From: Opitutia bacterium
GTDB taxonomy: Bacteria > Verrucomicrobiota > Verrucomicrobiia > Opitutales > Opitutaceae
Assembly: GCA_947467625.1 (NCBI GenBank)
Contig: CANIJN010000017.1
Span: 1 to 38,812 of the forward strand
DNA length: 38,812 nt
Direction: 5' to 3'
Below are positions 9,594 to 18,542 of the stretch, one piece after another. The position numbers and the translations under genes were made by a program. The stretch's first letter is position 1. Each line of letters begins with the position of its first letter. The notes beneath the pieces were generated by a model. That model did not search any database. It saw nothing but the letters and a program-made list of their open reading frames with translations, and was not told where the DNA came from.

Positions 9594-10256
9594 ATGACCA
9601 CGACATCGATGTTGCCAGATCCGCTTGCCGAACGCCTGGCCCGCTCCGGCGTGGTGGCGGTCGTCACGGTGGAGAATCCGGAGGATGCCGGTCCGATCGC
9701 GCGCGCATTACTCACCGGCGGCGTCGACGCAATCGAGCTGACCTTTCGCACCGCCCGCGCCGCCGAGGCGATCCGGCGTATCCGCGCCGAGGTGCCAGAG
9801 ATTCTCGTCGGCGCCGGGACCCTGCTGAATCGCGCACACGTGCAAACGGCGATCGAGGCCGGGGCCCTGTTCGGCGTGGCGCCGGGCTGCAATCCCTCGA
9901 CGATCGCGGCCGCCCGCGAGTGCGGACTGCCTTTCGCCCCGGGCGTCATGACGCCCACTGACATGGAGATCGCGCTCGAGCACGGCTGCCGCGTCCTGAA
10001 ATATTTCCCGGCCACAAATCTCGCGGGACCGTCCGCGCTGGAGACGATGGCCGCACCCTTCGCACATCTCGGCCTGCGCTTCATTCCACTCGGAGGGATC
10101 AACCTCGCCTCGCTCCCGCAGTGGCTCGCCTCGCCCGCCGTGCTTTGCGTCGGCGGTTCCTGGCTGGCCCCGCGCGATCTCATCCAGCGCAAGGATTGGA
10201 CTGCGCTCCAACGCAACGCCGAGCAGGCAGCGGAGATCGCCCGCGCGAGGACGTAA
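9594..10256 (+). CDS. eda: Bifunctional KDPG/KHG-type aldolase (probable 2-dehydro-3-deoxy-6-phosphogalactonate aldolase)
   Basis: VVAVVTVENPEDAGPIARALLTGGVDAIELTFRTARAAEAI...VGAGTLL...FGVAPGCNP...FAPGVMTPTDMEIALEHGCRVLKYFPA; follows dgoK. Confidence 0.9.
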   Translation: MTTTSMLPDPLAERLARSGVVAVVTVENPEDAGPIARALLTGGVDAIELTFRTARAAEAIRRIRAEVPEILVGAGTLLNRAHVQTAIEAGALFGVAPGCNPSTIAAARECGLPFAPGVMTPTDMEIALEHGCRVLKYFPATNLAGPSALETMAAPFAHLGLRFIPLGGINLASLPQWLASPAVLCVGGSWLAPRDLIQRKDWTALQRNAEQAAEIARART

Positions 10257-10296
10257 CGCCGCTCATTTCTAACCCCCAAGCCACCCTCTGTTCGCC

Positions 10297-11082
10297 ATGA
10301 AAACCATACCCTCACTCGCCCTCGCCCTGCTGCTCACATCGCTGACCTCTCTGCCAGCCGCTGATCCCAAGCCGACCGCATCGTCCCACGACGACGCCCG
10401 ATGGCTGCGCGAGAAAGGTACGCTGATCTTCCACGACGCCTTCGAGCGCGAGGAAGACGGCAATCTCGCCAAGGCCATCGGCAACGGTTGGAACAGCGCC
10501 ACGGCCGACCGCGTGCCGCAGATCAAAATGGCCGATCTCGACGGCGGCATTCTCAAGATCGCCAGTGCCTCCAAGGAGGCCGGCCACTCCGCGCACATTC
10601 ATCACGAAGCCGGTTTCAGCGATGGTGGCGCCGTCGTCCGCTTCAAGTTCCCCGGATTGACGAAGGGCGAGTCGCTCCAACTCGGCTTCGTCGATCGCGA
10701 GACGCAAGGCATCCACGCCGGCCATCTTTGCTACGCGAATCTCGCTCCGAACGGCATCACGCTCATGGATTGGAAAACCGGCGTCATGAACCTCGAAATC
10801 CGCCAGCGTCGGCAACCTTACCTCGACCGCAAGGAGCCGCTGCCCGCCGATCTCGATGCGTTGCTCAAGACGAAGCAGATTACCGTGCCGTGGAAAGCCG
10901 ACACTGACTGGCATGAACTCGTCCTCCTGACCGAAGGCGACGAGATGCGCCTCAGCCTCGACGGCAAGCTCGTCGCCCGCCACCGCTCCGCCGGCTTCGC
11001 CCACCCGATGAAGCGCTGGTTCAGCTTCCTCGTGCCCAACACCGTGTGGATCGACGACGTGAAGATTTGGAAAGTGAAGTGA
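10297..11082 (+). CDS. Secreted concanavalin-like / DUF1080-like protein of unknown function
   Basis: Signal peptide MKTIPSLALALLLTSLTSLPAAD; LIFHDAFEREEDG..A.GNGWNSATADR and a beta-rich body ending WIDDVKIWKVK. Confidence 0.6.
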   Translation: MKTIPSLALALLLTSLTSLPAADPKPTASSHDDARWLREKGTLIFHDAFEREEDGNLAKAIGNGWNSATADRVPQIKMADLDGGILKIASASKEAGHSAHIHHEAGFSDGGAVVRFKFPGLTKGESLQLGFVDRETQGIHAGHLCYANLAPNGITLMDWKTGVMNLEIRQRRQPYLDRKEPLPADLDALLKTKQITVPWKADTDWHELVLLTEGDEMRLSLDGKLVARHRSAGFAHPMKRWFSFLVPNTVWIDDVKIWKVK

Positions 11083-12749
11083 TAGCCCGCGCCTTGAAAC
11101 CCACCCCCGCCCTCCTCGCAGCCCTGTTGCTCGCATCGCTGGCTGCACTGCGAGCGGCTCAACCACGGGCCTTCGACATCACGGCCTTTGGCGCCGTGAG
11201 CGACGGCGCGACGATCAATACCGCCGCGATCCAACAAGCCATCGACGCCTGCCATGCGGCCGGTGGGGGCACAGTCCTGGTGCCCAGCGGTGTGTTTGTG
11301 TCCGGTTCGCTGCAACTCAAGAGCCGAGTCACGTTGAAAGTCGGGAAGGATGCCATCCTGCGCGGAAGTCCGCGGATCGCCGACTACGCGGTGGAGACGG
11401 CGGAGCTGCACTGGAGCGCCGATTGGAAATTTGCGGCCAGCCAGTGGCGGCAGTGCCTGATCTACGCCGAGAATGCGGAGGAGATCGGCATCGAGGGACC
11501 CGGGACGATTGACGGCCAGGGCGGCACCGAGCGCAAAGTGTTCCCAAACGTGAATGACCCCCGCCGACCGATGCTCGTGCGGTTCGTCGGTTGCCGAAAG
11601 GTGACTGTTCGCGACGTGACGCTGCTCGATCCCGCAGCGTTCACCACGTTCTTCGTGCGCAGTGAGGCTATCCACATCGAGGGGGTCACGATCCGCAGTC
11701 GAAAGTCACCGAATGGCGACGGGCTTGATTTCGATGGCTGCAAGCGAGTCCGCATCAAGGACTGCGACATCGACGCCGGCGACGACGGCATCGCCCCCAA
11801 AGTTTTTCACCCCGGCTGGCCGAACGAAGATTTCGAGATCAGCGGCTGCCGCATCACCTCACGCTGGCACGCTATCCGCGTCGGCACGGAGTCCATCGCG
11901 CCCATCCGTCGGCTGAGCGTGCGCGACTGCGTCTTCACGCAGTGTCAGGGAGGTATCAAGATCGAGGCCAACGAGGGCGCTCAGTTTGAAGACCTGTCGT
12001 TCTCCGGGATCGAAATGAAGCAAGTCTGCCAGCCATTCATGGTGCTGGCGTCCCGATTTACCTTCAGCGCCCATGGCCAATCGGTGCGCCCTCCGGTGGG
12101 ACGCATCCGCAACGTGCGGTTCAGCGATATTCGGGTGGTCGTGGGTTCGGGAGACGACGTCGGCTACAAGGGCAAAAGTGGATCGGAGGATCCGTTCGAG
12201 CGGCTCTGCTCGGCGGTCGTTTCACGCCCGGGATCGCACATCGAGAACGTGTCGTTCACGAACATCGACTTCGCCTTCCCAGGTGGCGGGACGGCCGAGC
12301 ACGCCGCCCGGCTCGACGTGGGCGAGCTGCTGGAGTCATCCAACTACATCAAATGGGCCACGCCCTTCGACGGCGAATTGCCTGCCTCGGCACTCTATCT
12401 GCGGCATGTCAAAGGCGTGCGTCTCACAAATGTGCGGTTCACCGTGGAAAAGCCAGATGCCCGCGCCTTCATCGCTGGAGATGATGTCGACGGCCTGACG
12501 CTCCAAGGCGTCGTCGCCCGCGCTCCCGCGCCGGTGCCCGGCCTCGCCAAACTCGCCGACGCCAAAGACGTCGTTGAAAAGGATTGCCGCGTAGACTGCG
12601 GCGCGAACGTGCCTGTGTTGGTCGCACCGACGGCAGATGAACTGCGCCGCCTCGCCGAGTTACGCACGCGGTCCGCTGCACTCGACCGCGAAATCCAACA
12701 GAAGGCCGACCAGGCTGATGCCGCCGCAAAGAAAGCGGCGTCCAATTAG
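11079..12749 (+). CDS. Glycoside hydrolase family 28-like protein (polygalacturonase/rhamnogalacturonase fold)
   Basis: GTG start at 11079 overlaps the upstream TGA and gives signal peptide VIARALKPTPALLAALLLASLAALRAA; FDITAFGAVSDGATINTAAIQQAIDACHAAGGGTVLVPSGVFVSGSLQLKSRVTLKV; NGDGLDFDGCKRVRIKDCDIDAGDDGIAPK. Confidence 0.88.
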   Translation: MIARALKPTPALLAALLLASLAALRAAQPRAFDITAFGAVSDGATINTAAIQQAIDACHAAGGGTVLVPSGVFVSGSLQLKSRVTLKVGKDAILRGSPRIADYAVETAELHWSADWKFAASQWRQCLIYAENAEEIGIEGPGTIDGQGGTERKVFPNVNDPRRPMLVRFVGCRKVTVRDVTLLDPAAFTTFFVRSEAIHIEGVTIRSRKSPNGDGLDFDGCKRVRIKDCDIDAGDDGIAPKVFHPGWPNEDFEISGCRITSRWHAIRVGTESIAPIRRLSVRDCVFTQCQGGIKIEANEGAQFEDLSFSGIEMKQVCQPFMVLASRFTFSAHGQSVRPPVGRIRNVRFSDIRVVVGSGDDVGYKGKSGSEDPFERLCSAVVSRPGSHIENVSFTNIDFAFPGGGTAEHAARLDVGELLESSNYIKWATPFDGELPASALYLRHVKGVRLTNVRFTVEKPDARAFIAGDDVDGLTLQGVVARAPAPVPGLAKLADAKDVVEKDCRVDCGANVPVLVAPTADELRRLAELRTRSAALDREIQQKADQADAAAKKAASN

Positions 12750-12753
12750 TAAA

Positions 12754-15480
12754 ATGTACATTCTCGTGAAACGCATCCTCACACCACTCACGTCACTGCT
12801 GCTCTTCGCCGCCGCCTTCTCGGGCGCGCGCGGGGTGGAAACGCCCGCGGGCGCGATGACGGAACGGCACCGCGTCTTTCTGGAGACCAACTGTCTGGGC
12901 TGCCACGGGCCTGAAAAGCAGAAAGGTAAATTCAGGGTGGACGACTTGCCGCTCGCGATGACCGATCTGCCCACCGCGGAACGCTGGCAGAAGATCCTCA
13001 ATGCGCTCAATTCCGGCGAAATGCCGCCCGAGGACGAGACGCAGCCCGCGCCCGAGGCGAAGGCCAATTTCCTCGATGACCTGTCCCACGCGATGGTCGG
13101 AGCCCGAAAGCGACTCGCCGATCAGAAGGGTGTTATCGCCCTCCGCCGGCTCAACCGGCGCGAGTATGCCAACACGCTCCGCGATCTCCTCGGCGTGCAT
13201 GTGGACGTGAGTGCGCTGCCCGCCGACACCGGCGGCCCCCACTTCGACACAGTGGGCGCCAACCTGTTTGTGAACGGCAACCAGTTCGAAATCTACGAGG
13301 CGCTTGCGCACGAAGCGCTCGAGGAGGCGTTCAACGCCGCCACCGCCGCCCCAGCGGCGAAGACCTTCCGCCGCGAAGCGGAGACGATTCACCCGACCTT
13401 CCTAAAACGGAATCACGAGTCGCTCGACGCGGTGGATCGGGCCAACCGCTGGATCAAAGCCGTGGATGACGCCGCCGCGCGCCCGGAGAACGCAGCAATT
13501 GTGGCGAAGCTCCGCGAAATCGCCGCGACGGACGACGCCCTGCGCTACCACTGGCAAAAAATCCCCGGCGCCCCGAGCGCCAAGACCTTCGGCTTCAACG
13601 CGGAAGCGGAGGCAAATCCCGCGATCATCTACCGCACCCGGGACCGCACGGAATTCGTGCGCTACGACGAGTATTACCTGCAACTGCCCGCCCTCGACCG
13701 GGGCACCTACCTGACCATGCCCGGTGGCTACGGCGGCACCGGCTTCACCGCGGACCAGGGGCTCGCCATTCCCAAAGACTTTCCTCCGGGCGACTACGTG
13801 GTCCGGATCCGCGCCGGCGCCGCGCCAGGCGCCCCGGCGGAGCGCCGCTTTTTGGAATTCGGGCTGAAAGGATTCGCCGGCGCCGGCCCCGGCACGCCCG
13901 CGCTCAGCACCCACCACCTCACCGGCACGATCGAGGCCCCGGACGTCATCGAAATCCCCTTCACCTTCACTCGGCAAAGCGCCGACCGAAATCACCGCAA
14001 TCTCTTCATCCGCGAGCGCGGCGTCCTCGATGGCGACCGCATCCAGCAACAGATCCGGGCGGCCATCGCCCGCAACGGCTACGGCCCGGAAGTCGCAATC
14101 TGGATCGACTGGGTAGAGATTGAGCGCGTGCCGGTCTCACCCGAGACCATGGCGCCCGGACTCCGCGCGCTCGACCTCCCACTGGTCGCCCCGGCGGCGG
14201 ACGTTCCTCAGGAAAAACTCCGGAGCGCCTTCGCCCAATTCGCGCGGGAGGCCTACCGCGGCGTCCCGGCGACCGACGCCTCGCTGGATCGTCTGCTGCG
14301 GATCTACGAATCCCGGCGAGGCGCAGGCGGCACGCACCGTGAGGCGCTCAAACAGGTGCTCGCAGCGGTGCTTTCTTCCCCTCGTTTCCTCTATCGCGCC
14401 GAGCCCGAGGCCGGCGCGGAGCGTCGCGGGCTCGACGGGCTCGAGCGAGCCACCCGGCTCGCCTATTTTCTCTGGGGCTCCCCGCCGGATCGCACGCTGC
14501 GCGATCTCGCGGTCGCGGGAGAACTCGAGCGGCCGGAGATCCTCGCCGCCCAAGCCGACCGGCTGCTCAACGATCCTCGCGTGTCGCATTTTGTGCGGCC
14601 GTTTCTGAGCCAATGGCTCACCCTCGAACGGCTCGATCTGTTTCAATTCAACCGGAAGCTGTATCCAAAATTCGACGACTCCGTGAAGTCGGCCGCGCGG
14701 CAGGAAGTCTACGAGACCTTCGCTGCCCTGCTGCGGGACAACGGCCGCCTCGGCGCATTGCTCAGCGCAGATCACGTGGTGATCAATGCGCTGCTGGCCG
14801 AGTACTACGGGATTGCCGGGGTCTCGGGCGACGTGTTTCGCAAAGTGGCGCTACCCGCCGACTCCCCGCGCGGGGGCCTGCTCGGCATGGCGGCCATCAT
14901 GGCGATGGGCAGCAACGGCCAGCACACCAATCCGGTGGAGCGTGGGGCGTGGGTGCTGCGCAAGCTCCTCCACGAACCGCCGCCGCCGGCCCCGGCCAAT
15001 GTCCCGGAACTCGCGCGCCTCGGCGCCCAATTGCTCACCGCGCGCGAACGGCTCCACCTGCACCAGCAGGAACCGCAGTGCGCCAACTGCCACCGCAAGA
15101 TCGATCCGATCGGCTTCGGCCTGGAAAACTTCGATGCGGTGGGCCAATGGCGTACCACCGACACCTATCAAGCCCGAGACGAGGCGGGGAAACCACTCCC
15201 GAACGCGCAGAAGACCTGGACCATCGAGGCCGGCGGCGCGCTGCACAAGGGCCCCGCCTTCCGCGACTATTTCGAACTGCGGTCAATCATCGCCGCCAAG
15301 CAGGAAAACTTCTCCCGTGGTTTCGCCTCTGCGTTGATCGAATACGCGCTCGGCCGCCCGTGCGGATTCAGCGACGAGCCCCTGATCGCGAGCATCGTCG
15401 CGCAGGCCGGAACGAAATCGTTCGCGACCCGCGAGTTCATCCATGCTTTGATCCGCAGCAAAGAATTCTCCTCAAAATAA
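12754..15480 (+). CDS. DUF1592/DUF1588/DUF1587/DUF1585-type planctomycete-style cytochrome c domain protein
   Basis: ATG at 12754 (MYILVKRILTPLTSLLLFAAAFSGARG); CLGCHGPEKQKGKFRVDDL, LRRLNRREYANTLRDLLGV, QQEPQCANCHRKIDPIGFGLENFDAVGQWR, ALGRPCGFSD; two CXXCH motifs. Confidence 0.9.
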   Translation: MYILVKRILTPLTSLLLFAAAFSGARGVETPAGAMTERHRVFLETNCLGCHGPEKQKGKFRVDDLPLAMTDLPTAERWQKILNALNSGEMPPEDETQPAPEAKANFLDDLSHAMVGARKRLADQKGVIALRRLNRREYANTLRDLLGVHVDVSALPADTGGPHFDTVGANLFVNGNQFEIYEALAHEALEEAFNAATAAPAAKTFRREAETIHPTFLKRNHESLDAVDRANRWIKAVDDAAARPENAAIVAKLREIAATDDALRYHWQKIPGAPSAKTFGFNAEAEANPAIIYRTRDRTEFVRYDEYYLQLPALDRGTYLTMPGGYGGTGFTADQGLAIPKDFPPGDYVVRIRAGAAPGAPAERRFLEFGLKGFAGAGPGTPALSTHHLTGTIEAPDVIEIPFTFTRQSADRNHRNLFIRERGVLDGDRIQQQIRAAIARNGYGPEVAIWIDWVEIERVPVSPETMAPGLRALDLPLVAPAADVPQEKLRSAFAQFAREAYRGVPATDASLDRLLRIYESRRGAGGTHREALKQVLAAVLSSPRFLYRAEPEAGAERRGLDGLERATRLAYFLWGSPPDRTLRDLAVAGELERPEILAAQADRLLNDPRVSHFVRPFLSQWLTLERLDLFQFNRKLYPKFDDSVKSAARQEVYETFAALLRDNGRLGALLSADHVVINALLAEYYGIAGVSGDVFRKVALPADSPRGGLLGMAAIMAMGSNGQHTNPVERGAWVLRKLLHEPPPPAPANVPELARLGAQLLTARERLHLHQQEPQCANCHRKIDPIGFGLENFDAVGQWRTTDTYQARDEAGKPLPNAQKTWTIEAGGALHKGPAFRDYFELRSIIAAKQENFSRGFASALIEYALGRPCGFSDEPLIASIVAQAGTKSFATREFIHALIRSKEFSSK

Positions 15481-15487
15481 GCCCCCC

Positions 15488-16792
15488 ATGAATGCTCCCC
15501 GCACCCGCCGTCATTTTCTGCGCACCAGCACCGCCCTGATCGCGCTGCCGATGTTCGAGTCGCTCGGCTTCCGTCGCTTCGCGTCGGCTGCACCCGCGAC
15601 CGTCGCCGCCGCGCGCCCGAAACGCATGGTCTTTCTGGGATTTGGCTGGGGCGTGACCGAGCAATCATGGTTTCCCGACGTCGCCCAAAAAGGTGCCGGC
15701 TACACCTTGCCCTCCGGGCTCGCTCCGCTGGCCCGGCACAAGTCCGACTTCACGATCGTCCAAGGCCTCGTCAACAAAGACGTCTCCGGCGGCCATTCCG
15801 GGAGCACGTTCTGGCTGACCGGCGCCAACGAGTTCGGCGAACCGGGTCAGAGTTTTCACAACACGATCTCGGCCGATCAGGTGGCCGCCGATGCTCTCGG
15901 GAAGGAGACCCGGTTTGATTCCCTCATCCTCGACTGCGGCGCGGCGGCGAGTGCCTCGGGCCACGGTCAGGGGCTCTCGCTTTCGTGGGACGCCCGGGGC
16001 AAGCCAATGTCCGGACCCAAGACGCCGGTCGAGGCGTTTCATCGGCTCTTTGCCCAAGATGACACCCCGCTCGACCAGCAGAAGGCGATGCTCCGGCAAC
16101 GGCGCAGCGTCCTCGACAACGCGAGGGAGGGCGCCCGGGAATTGCAGCGCCAGCTCGGCAAAACCGACAACGCGAAACTGGACGAGTATTTTCAGGGTAT
16201 CCGCGACATCGAGACACGCCTGAGCCGCGACGAACGTTGGCTGGGGGCGCCCCGGCCCGCGCCGGGCCTTGCGGAACCGAAGTCCAGCTTGGCGGGCTAC
16301 GAGGAGATCGAGCTCATGTATGCTATCATGATCGCCGCTCTGCGCACCGACAGCACGCGTGTGCTCAGTTATCGGCAGCCGGTATCGACGCTGCTCACCA
16401 GTCTCGATGTCCGCATCGACGCTCACACCATGAGCCACTACCTCGGCAAGGGACCAGAATATCTCGAGGCCTCCGAGAAACGCGACCGGGCACAAAGCGA
16501 GCTGCTCGCGGGTTTCCTCGACGCACTGAAGGCGACCGCGGAGCCGGATGGCAGCTCGCTGTTCGATCACACGACGGTCGTTTACGGGAGCAACATTCGG
16601 ACCGGCCACAACCTCGACAGCTGCCCCACGCTCCTCGCCGGCCGCGGCGCCGGCCTCCGCCTCGGACACAATCTCGTCGTCTCCAAGGACACGCCCCTCT
16701 GCAACGCGTGGCTCACGCTGCTGCGGGGTTCGGGGGCCACGGTCGAGCGACACGGGGACAGCTCCGGGACGATTCCTCAACTCCTCGCCTAG
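15488..16792 (+). CDS. DUF1552 domain protein with Tat-type signal
   Basis: TRRHFLRTSTALIALPMFESLGF; PKRMVFLGFGWGV...; pairs with the upstream DUF1592 gene as is usual for this family. Confidence 0.88.
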   Translation: MNAPRTRRHFLRTSTALIALPMFESLGFRRFASAAPATVAAARPKRMVFLGFGWGVTEQSWFPDVAQKGAGYTLPSGLAPLARHKSDFTIVQGLVNKDVSGGHSGSTFWLTGANEFGEPGQSFHNTISADQVAADALGKETRFDSLILDCGAAASASGHGQGLSLSWDARGKPMSGPKTPVEAFHRLFAQDDTPLDQQKAMLRQRRSVLDNAREGARELQRQLGKTDNAKLDEYFQGIRDIETRLSRDERWLGAPRPAPGLAEPKSSLAGYEEIELMYAIMIAALRTDSTRVLSYRQPVSTLLTSLDVRIDAHTMSHYLGKGPEYLEASEKRDRAQSELLAGFLDALKATAEPDGSSLFDHTTVVYGSNIRTGHNLDSCPTLLAGRGAGLRLGHNLVVSKDTPLCNAWLTLLRGSGATVERHGDSSGTIPQLLA

Positions 16793-16850
16793 TCGTCCAA
16801 TAAATCTGGATATCGGCGCGCTCACTGCCCCGACTCTCGGAACGCAACCC

Positions 16851-17088
16851 ATGAAGCCACTCCGCCTGCCCGTGCTCCTTGCCTTCACTCCGTTCGGCAG
16901 CGCGGCGTCAGTCGTCTTTGAGGGCACGCGCGACTCGGGCGTGGGCCGGCACATCGTCTTCCTCGCCGGCGATCACGAATCTCGCTCAGAGGGGGCCTTG
17001 ATCGTTCCGTGCCGGCTTCACCTACTGCATCCCGGCAAACCATAACCTCCGGAAACCCGCACCAAAGAAAGCGACGGCCCACGAGTAA
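16851..17088 (+). pseudogene. ThuA-like protein remnant with internal deletion/frameshift
   Basis: N-terminal MKPLRLPVLLAFTPFGSAASVVFEGTRDSGVGRHIVFLAGDHESRSEGAL (cf. FEG..GPGKGKHIV..SGDEEYRSEEAL), then in another frame RAGFTYCIPANHNLRKPAPKKATAHE* resembling the C-terminus; the middle is absent. Confidence 0.6.
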
Positions 17089-17130
17089 TGCGGCTGCACA
17101 TCGCCCCGGACGCGGGCTCCCCTGCCCTCT

Positions 17131-17535
17131 ATGAAAATTCGTCTCGCACTCCTCGCCGCCTTTCAGGCCGGATGCTTCGCGGCTGACGGTGATTACCAAA
17201 CGATCCCCGCGGCCCGCACCGACGAACTGACTCCGGCCAACGGCTGGCCCGCGCTCGACCACTATCGGGATTGGAGCCGCTCACTCGGCGGGCCCACGTC
17301 CAACCGTTTCTCCACGCTCGACCACATCACCCGCGAAAGAAAGATCCGGGCGTTTTCCGCCGAGACGGGGGTGGAGCTTTGGGCGGCCGAGCTTCCCCTG
17401 CACGGCACCGCGCCCCCGACGACCTACGAAGTTGACGGTCGCCAGTTCGTCGTGATCGCGGCGACCGGCGGCGGCAAACTCGGCGGCCGCACGGGCGATG
17501 CCTGGGTGGCCTTCGCACTGCCCAAACCGAAATAA
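17131..17535 (+). pseudogene. PQQ-dependent dehydrogenase (quinoprotein glucose/aldose dehydrogenase-like), internally deleted
   Basis: 134 aa: signal peptide and N-terminal YRDWSRSLGGPTSNRFSTLDHITRE joined to the canonical C-terminus IRAFSAETGVELWAAELPLHGTAPPTTYEVDGRQFVVIAATGGGKLGGRTGDAWVAFALPKPK; most propeller blades are missing. Confidence 0.75.
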
Positions 17536-17567
17536 TCCTGGCCCCCGTTCCCACTAAAATTCCCCAC

Positions 17568-18542
17568 ATGAAAAAAAATCCCCTCGTTCAACGCTGCCTC
17601 CTCGCATTAATTTTAATCGCGCCGGCAAGCTCCACACGCGCCGCAGCGGCTGAACCCCCGTCCCTATTCGACCGCCAGAACATCGCTGCGTTGTGGATCG
17701 TGCCTTACGATGCCAAGAAGCGCGGCCCCGAGGAACGGGCGCAGATGTTGCGGGAACTTGGCTTGACCAAGCTCGCCTACGATTGGCGCGCCGAACACGT
17801 ACCGACCTTCGATGCCGAAATCGAAGCGATGCAGAAGCACGGCATCGAAATCACCGCGTGGTGGTATCCCAGCCACAAGCCGGAAATCCTCGATGCCATC
17901 AAGCGCCACGGCATCCATCCGCAGCTCTGGGTGTGCGGATCACGCGCCATCACAGTGACGAACGATGCCGAGCGAATCGAAGCCGAGGCGGCGCGCATCC
18001 GGCCCATCGCGGCGGACGCGGCGGCGCTCGGTTGCAAAGTGGGACTCTACAATCATCGCGAGCCGTGGTTTGAGGAACAGGATCATCAAATCGCGATCAT
18101 TGAGCGATTGCGCCGAGACGGGATCACGAACGTGGGCATCGTATTCAATTTTCACCACTGGCGCGGTTCGCTGGCGGAGTTTCCCGCGCTGTTCAAACGC
18201 ATCCAGCCCTATCTGCTCGCGGTGAATCTCAACGGTATGGGGGCCGACACCACGAAGTACCCCGGCGTGCGCTTCATCGGATCCGATGAGTCGGAACTGA
18301 CGATGATCCGAGTCGTCGAAGCCAGCGGCTGGCGCGGCCCCATCGGCGTCATCCACGAACGCGGTAACCTCGACGCCGCTGAGGGCATCAAGGGCAACCT
18401 GCAGGGCCTCGAGTGGGTGCAAAAGGAATTACGTCAGCCCGGCTCCGGCGGGCCGAAGCCGCAGGAGCCCACGCCCGCCGCCAAAGTGCTGCCCAAGTCC
18501 ACCGTCCCATCGCCAGTGTCCGGTCCAAAAACGTCGAAATGA
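17568..18542 (+). CDS. Secreted TIM-barrel-like protein, sugar phosphate isomerase/epimerase (AP endonuclease 2)-like
   Basis: Signal peptide MKKNPLVQRCLLALILIAPASSTRAAAAE; LRELGLTKLAYDWRAEHVPTFDAEIEAMQKHGIEITAWW...AAALGCKVGLYNHREPWFEEQDHQIAIIERL....GIVFNFHHWRG. Confidence 0.65.
   Translation: MKKNPLVQRCLLALILIAPASSTRAAAAEPPSLFDRQNIAALWIVPYDAKKRGPEERAQMLRELGLTKLAYDWRAEHVPTFDAEIEAMQKHGIEITAWWYPSHKPEILDAIKRHGIHPQLWVCGSRAITVTNDAERIEAEAARIRPIAADAAALGCKVGLYNHREPWFEEQDHQIAIIERLRRDGITNVGIVFNFHHWRGSLAEFPALFKRIQPYLLAVNLNGMGADTTKYPGVRFIGSDESELTMIRVVEASGWRGPIGVIHERGNLDAAEGIKGNLQGLEWVQKELRQPGSGGPKPQEPTPAAKVLPKSTVPSPVSGPKTSK

Noticed and set aside
12637-12753. N-terminal extension of the DUF1592 ORF
   Set aside because: Overlaps the end of GH28; the ATG at 12754 gives a normal signal peptide, so the extension is unlikely.
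15665-16954. 429-aa minus-strand ORF antisense to DUF1552
   Set aside because: Shadow ORF of a well-supported plus-strand gene; no family motif.
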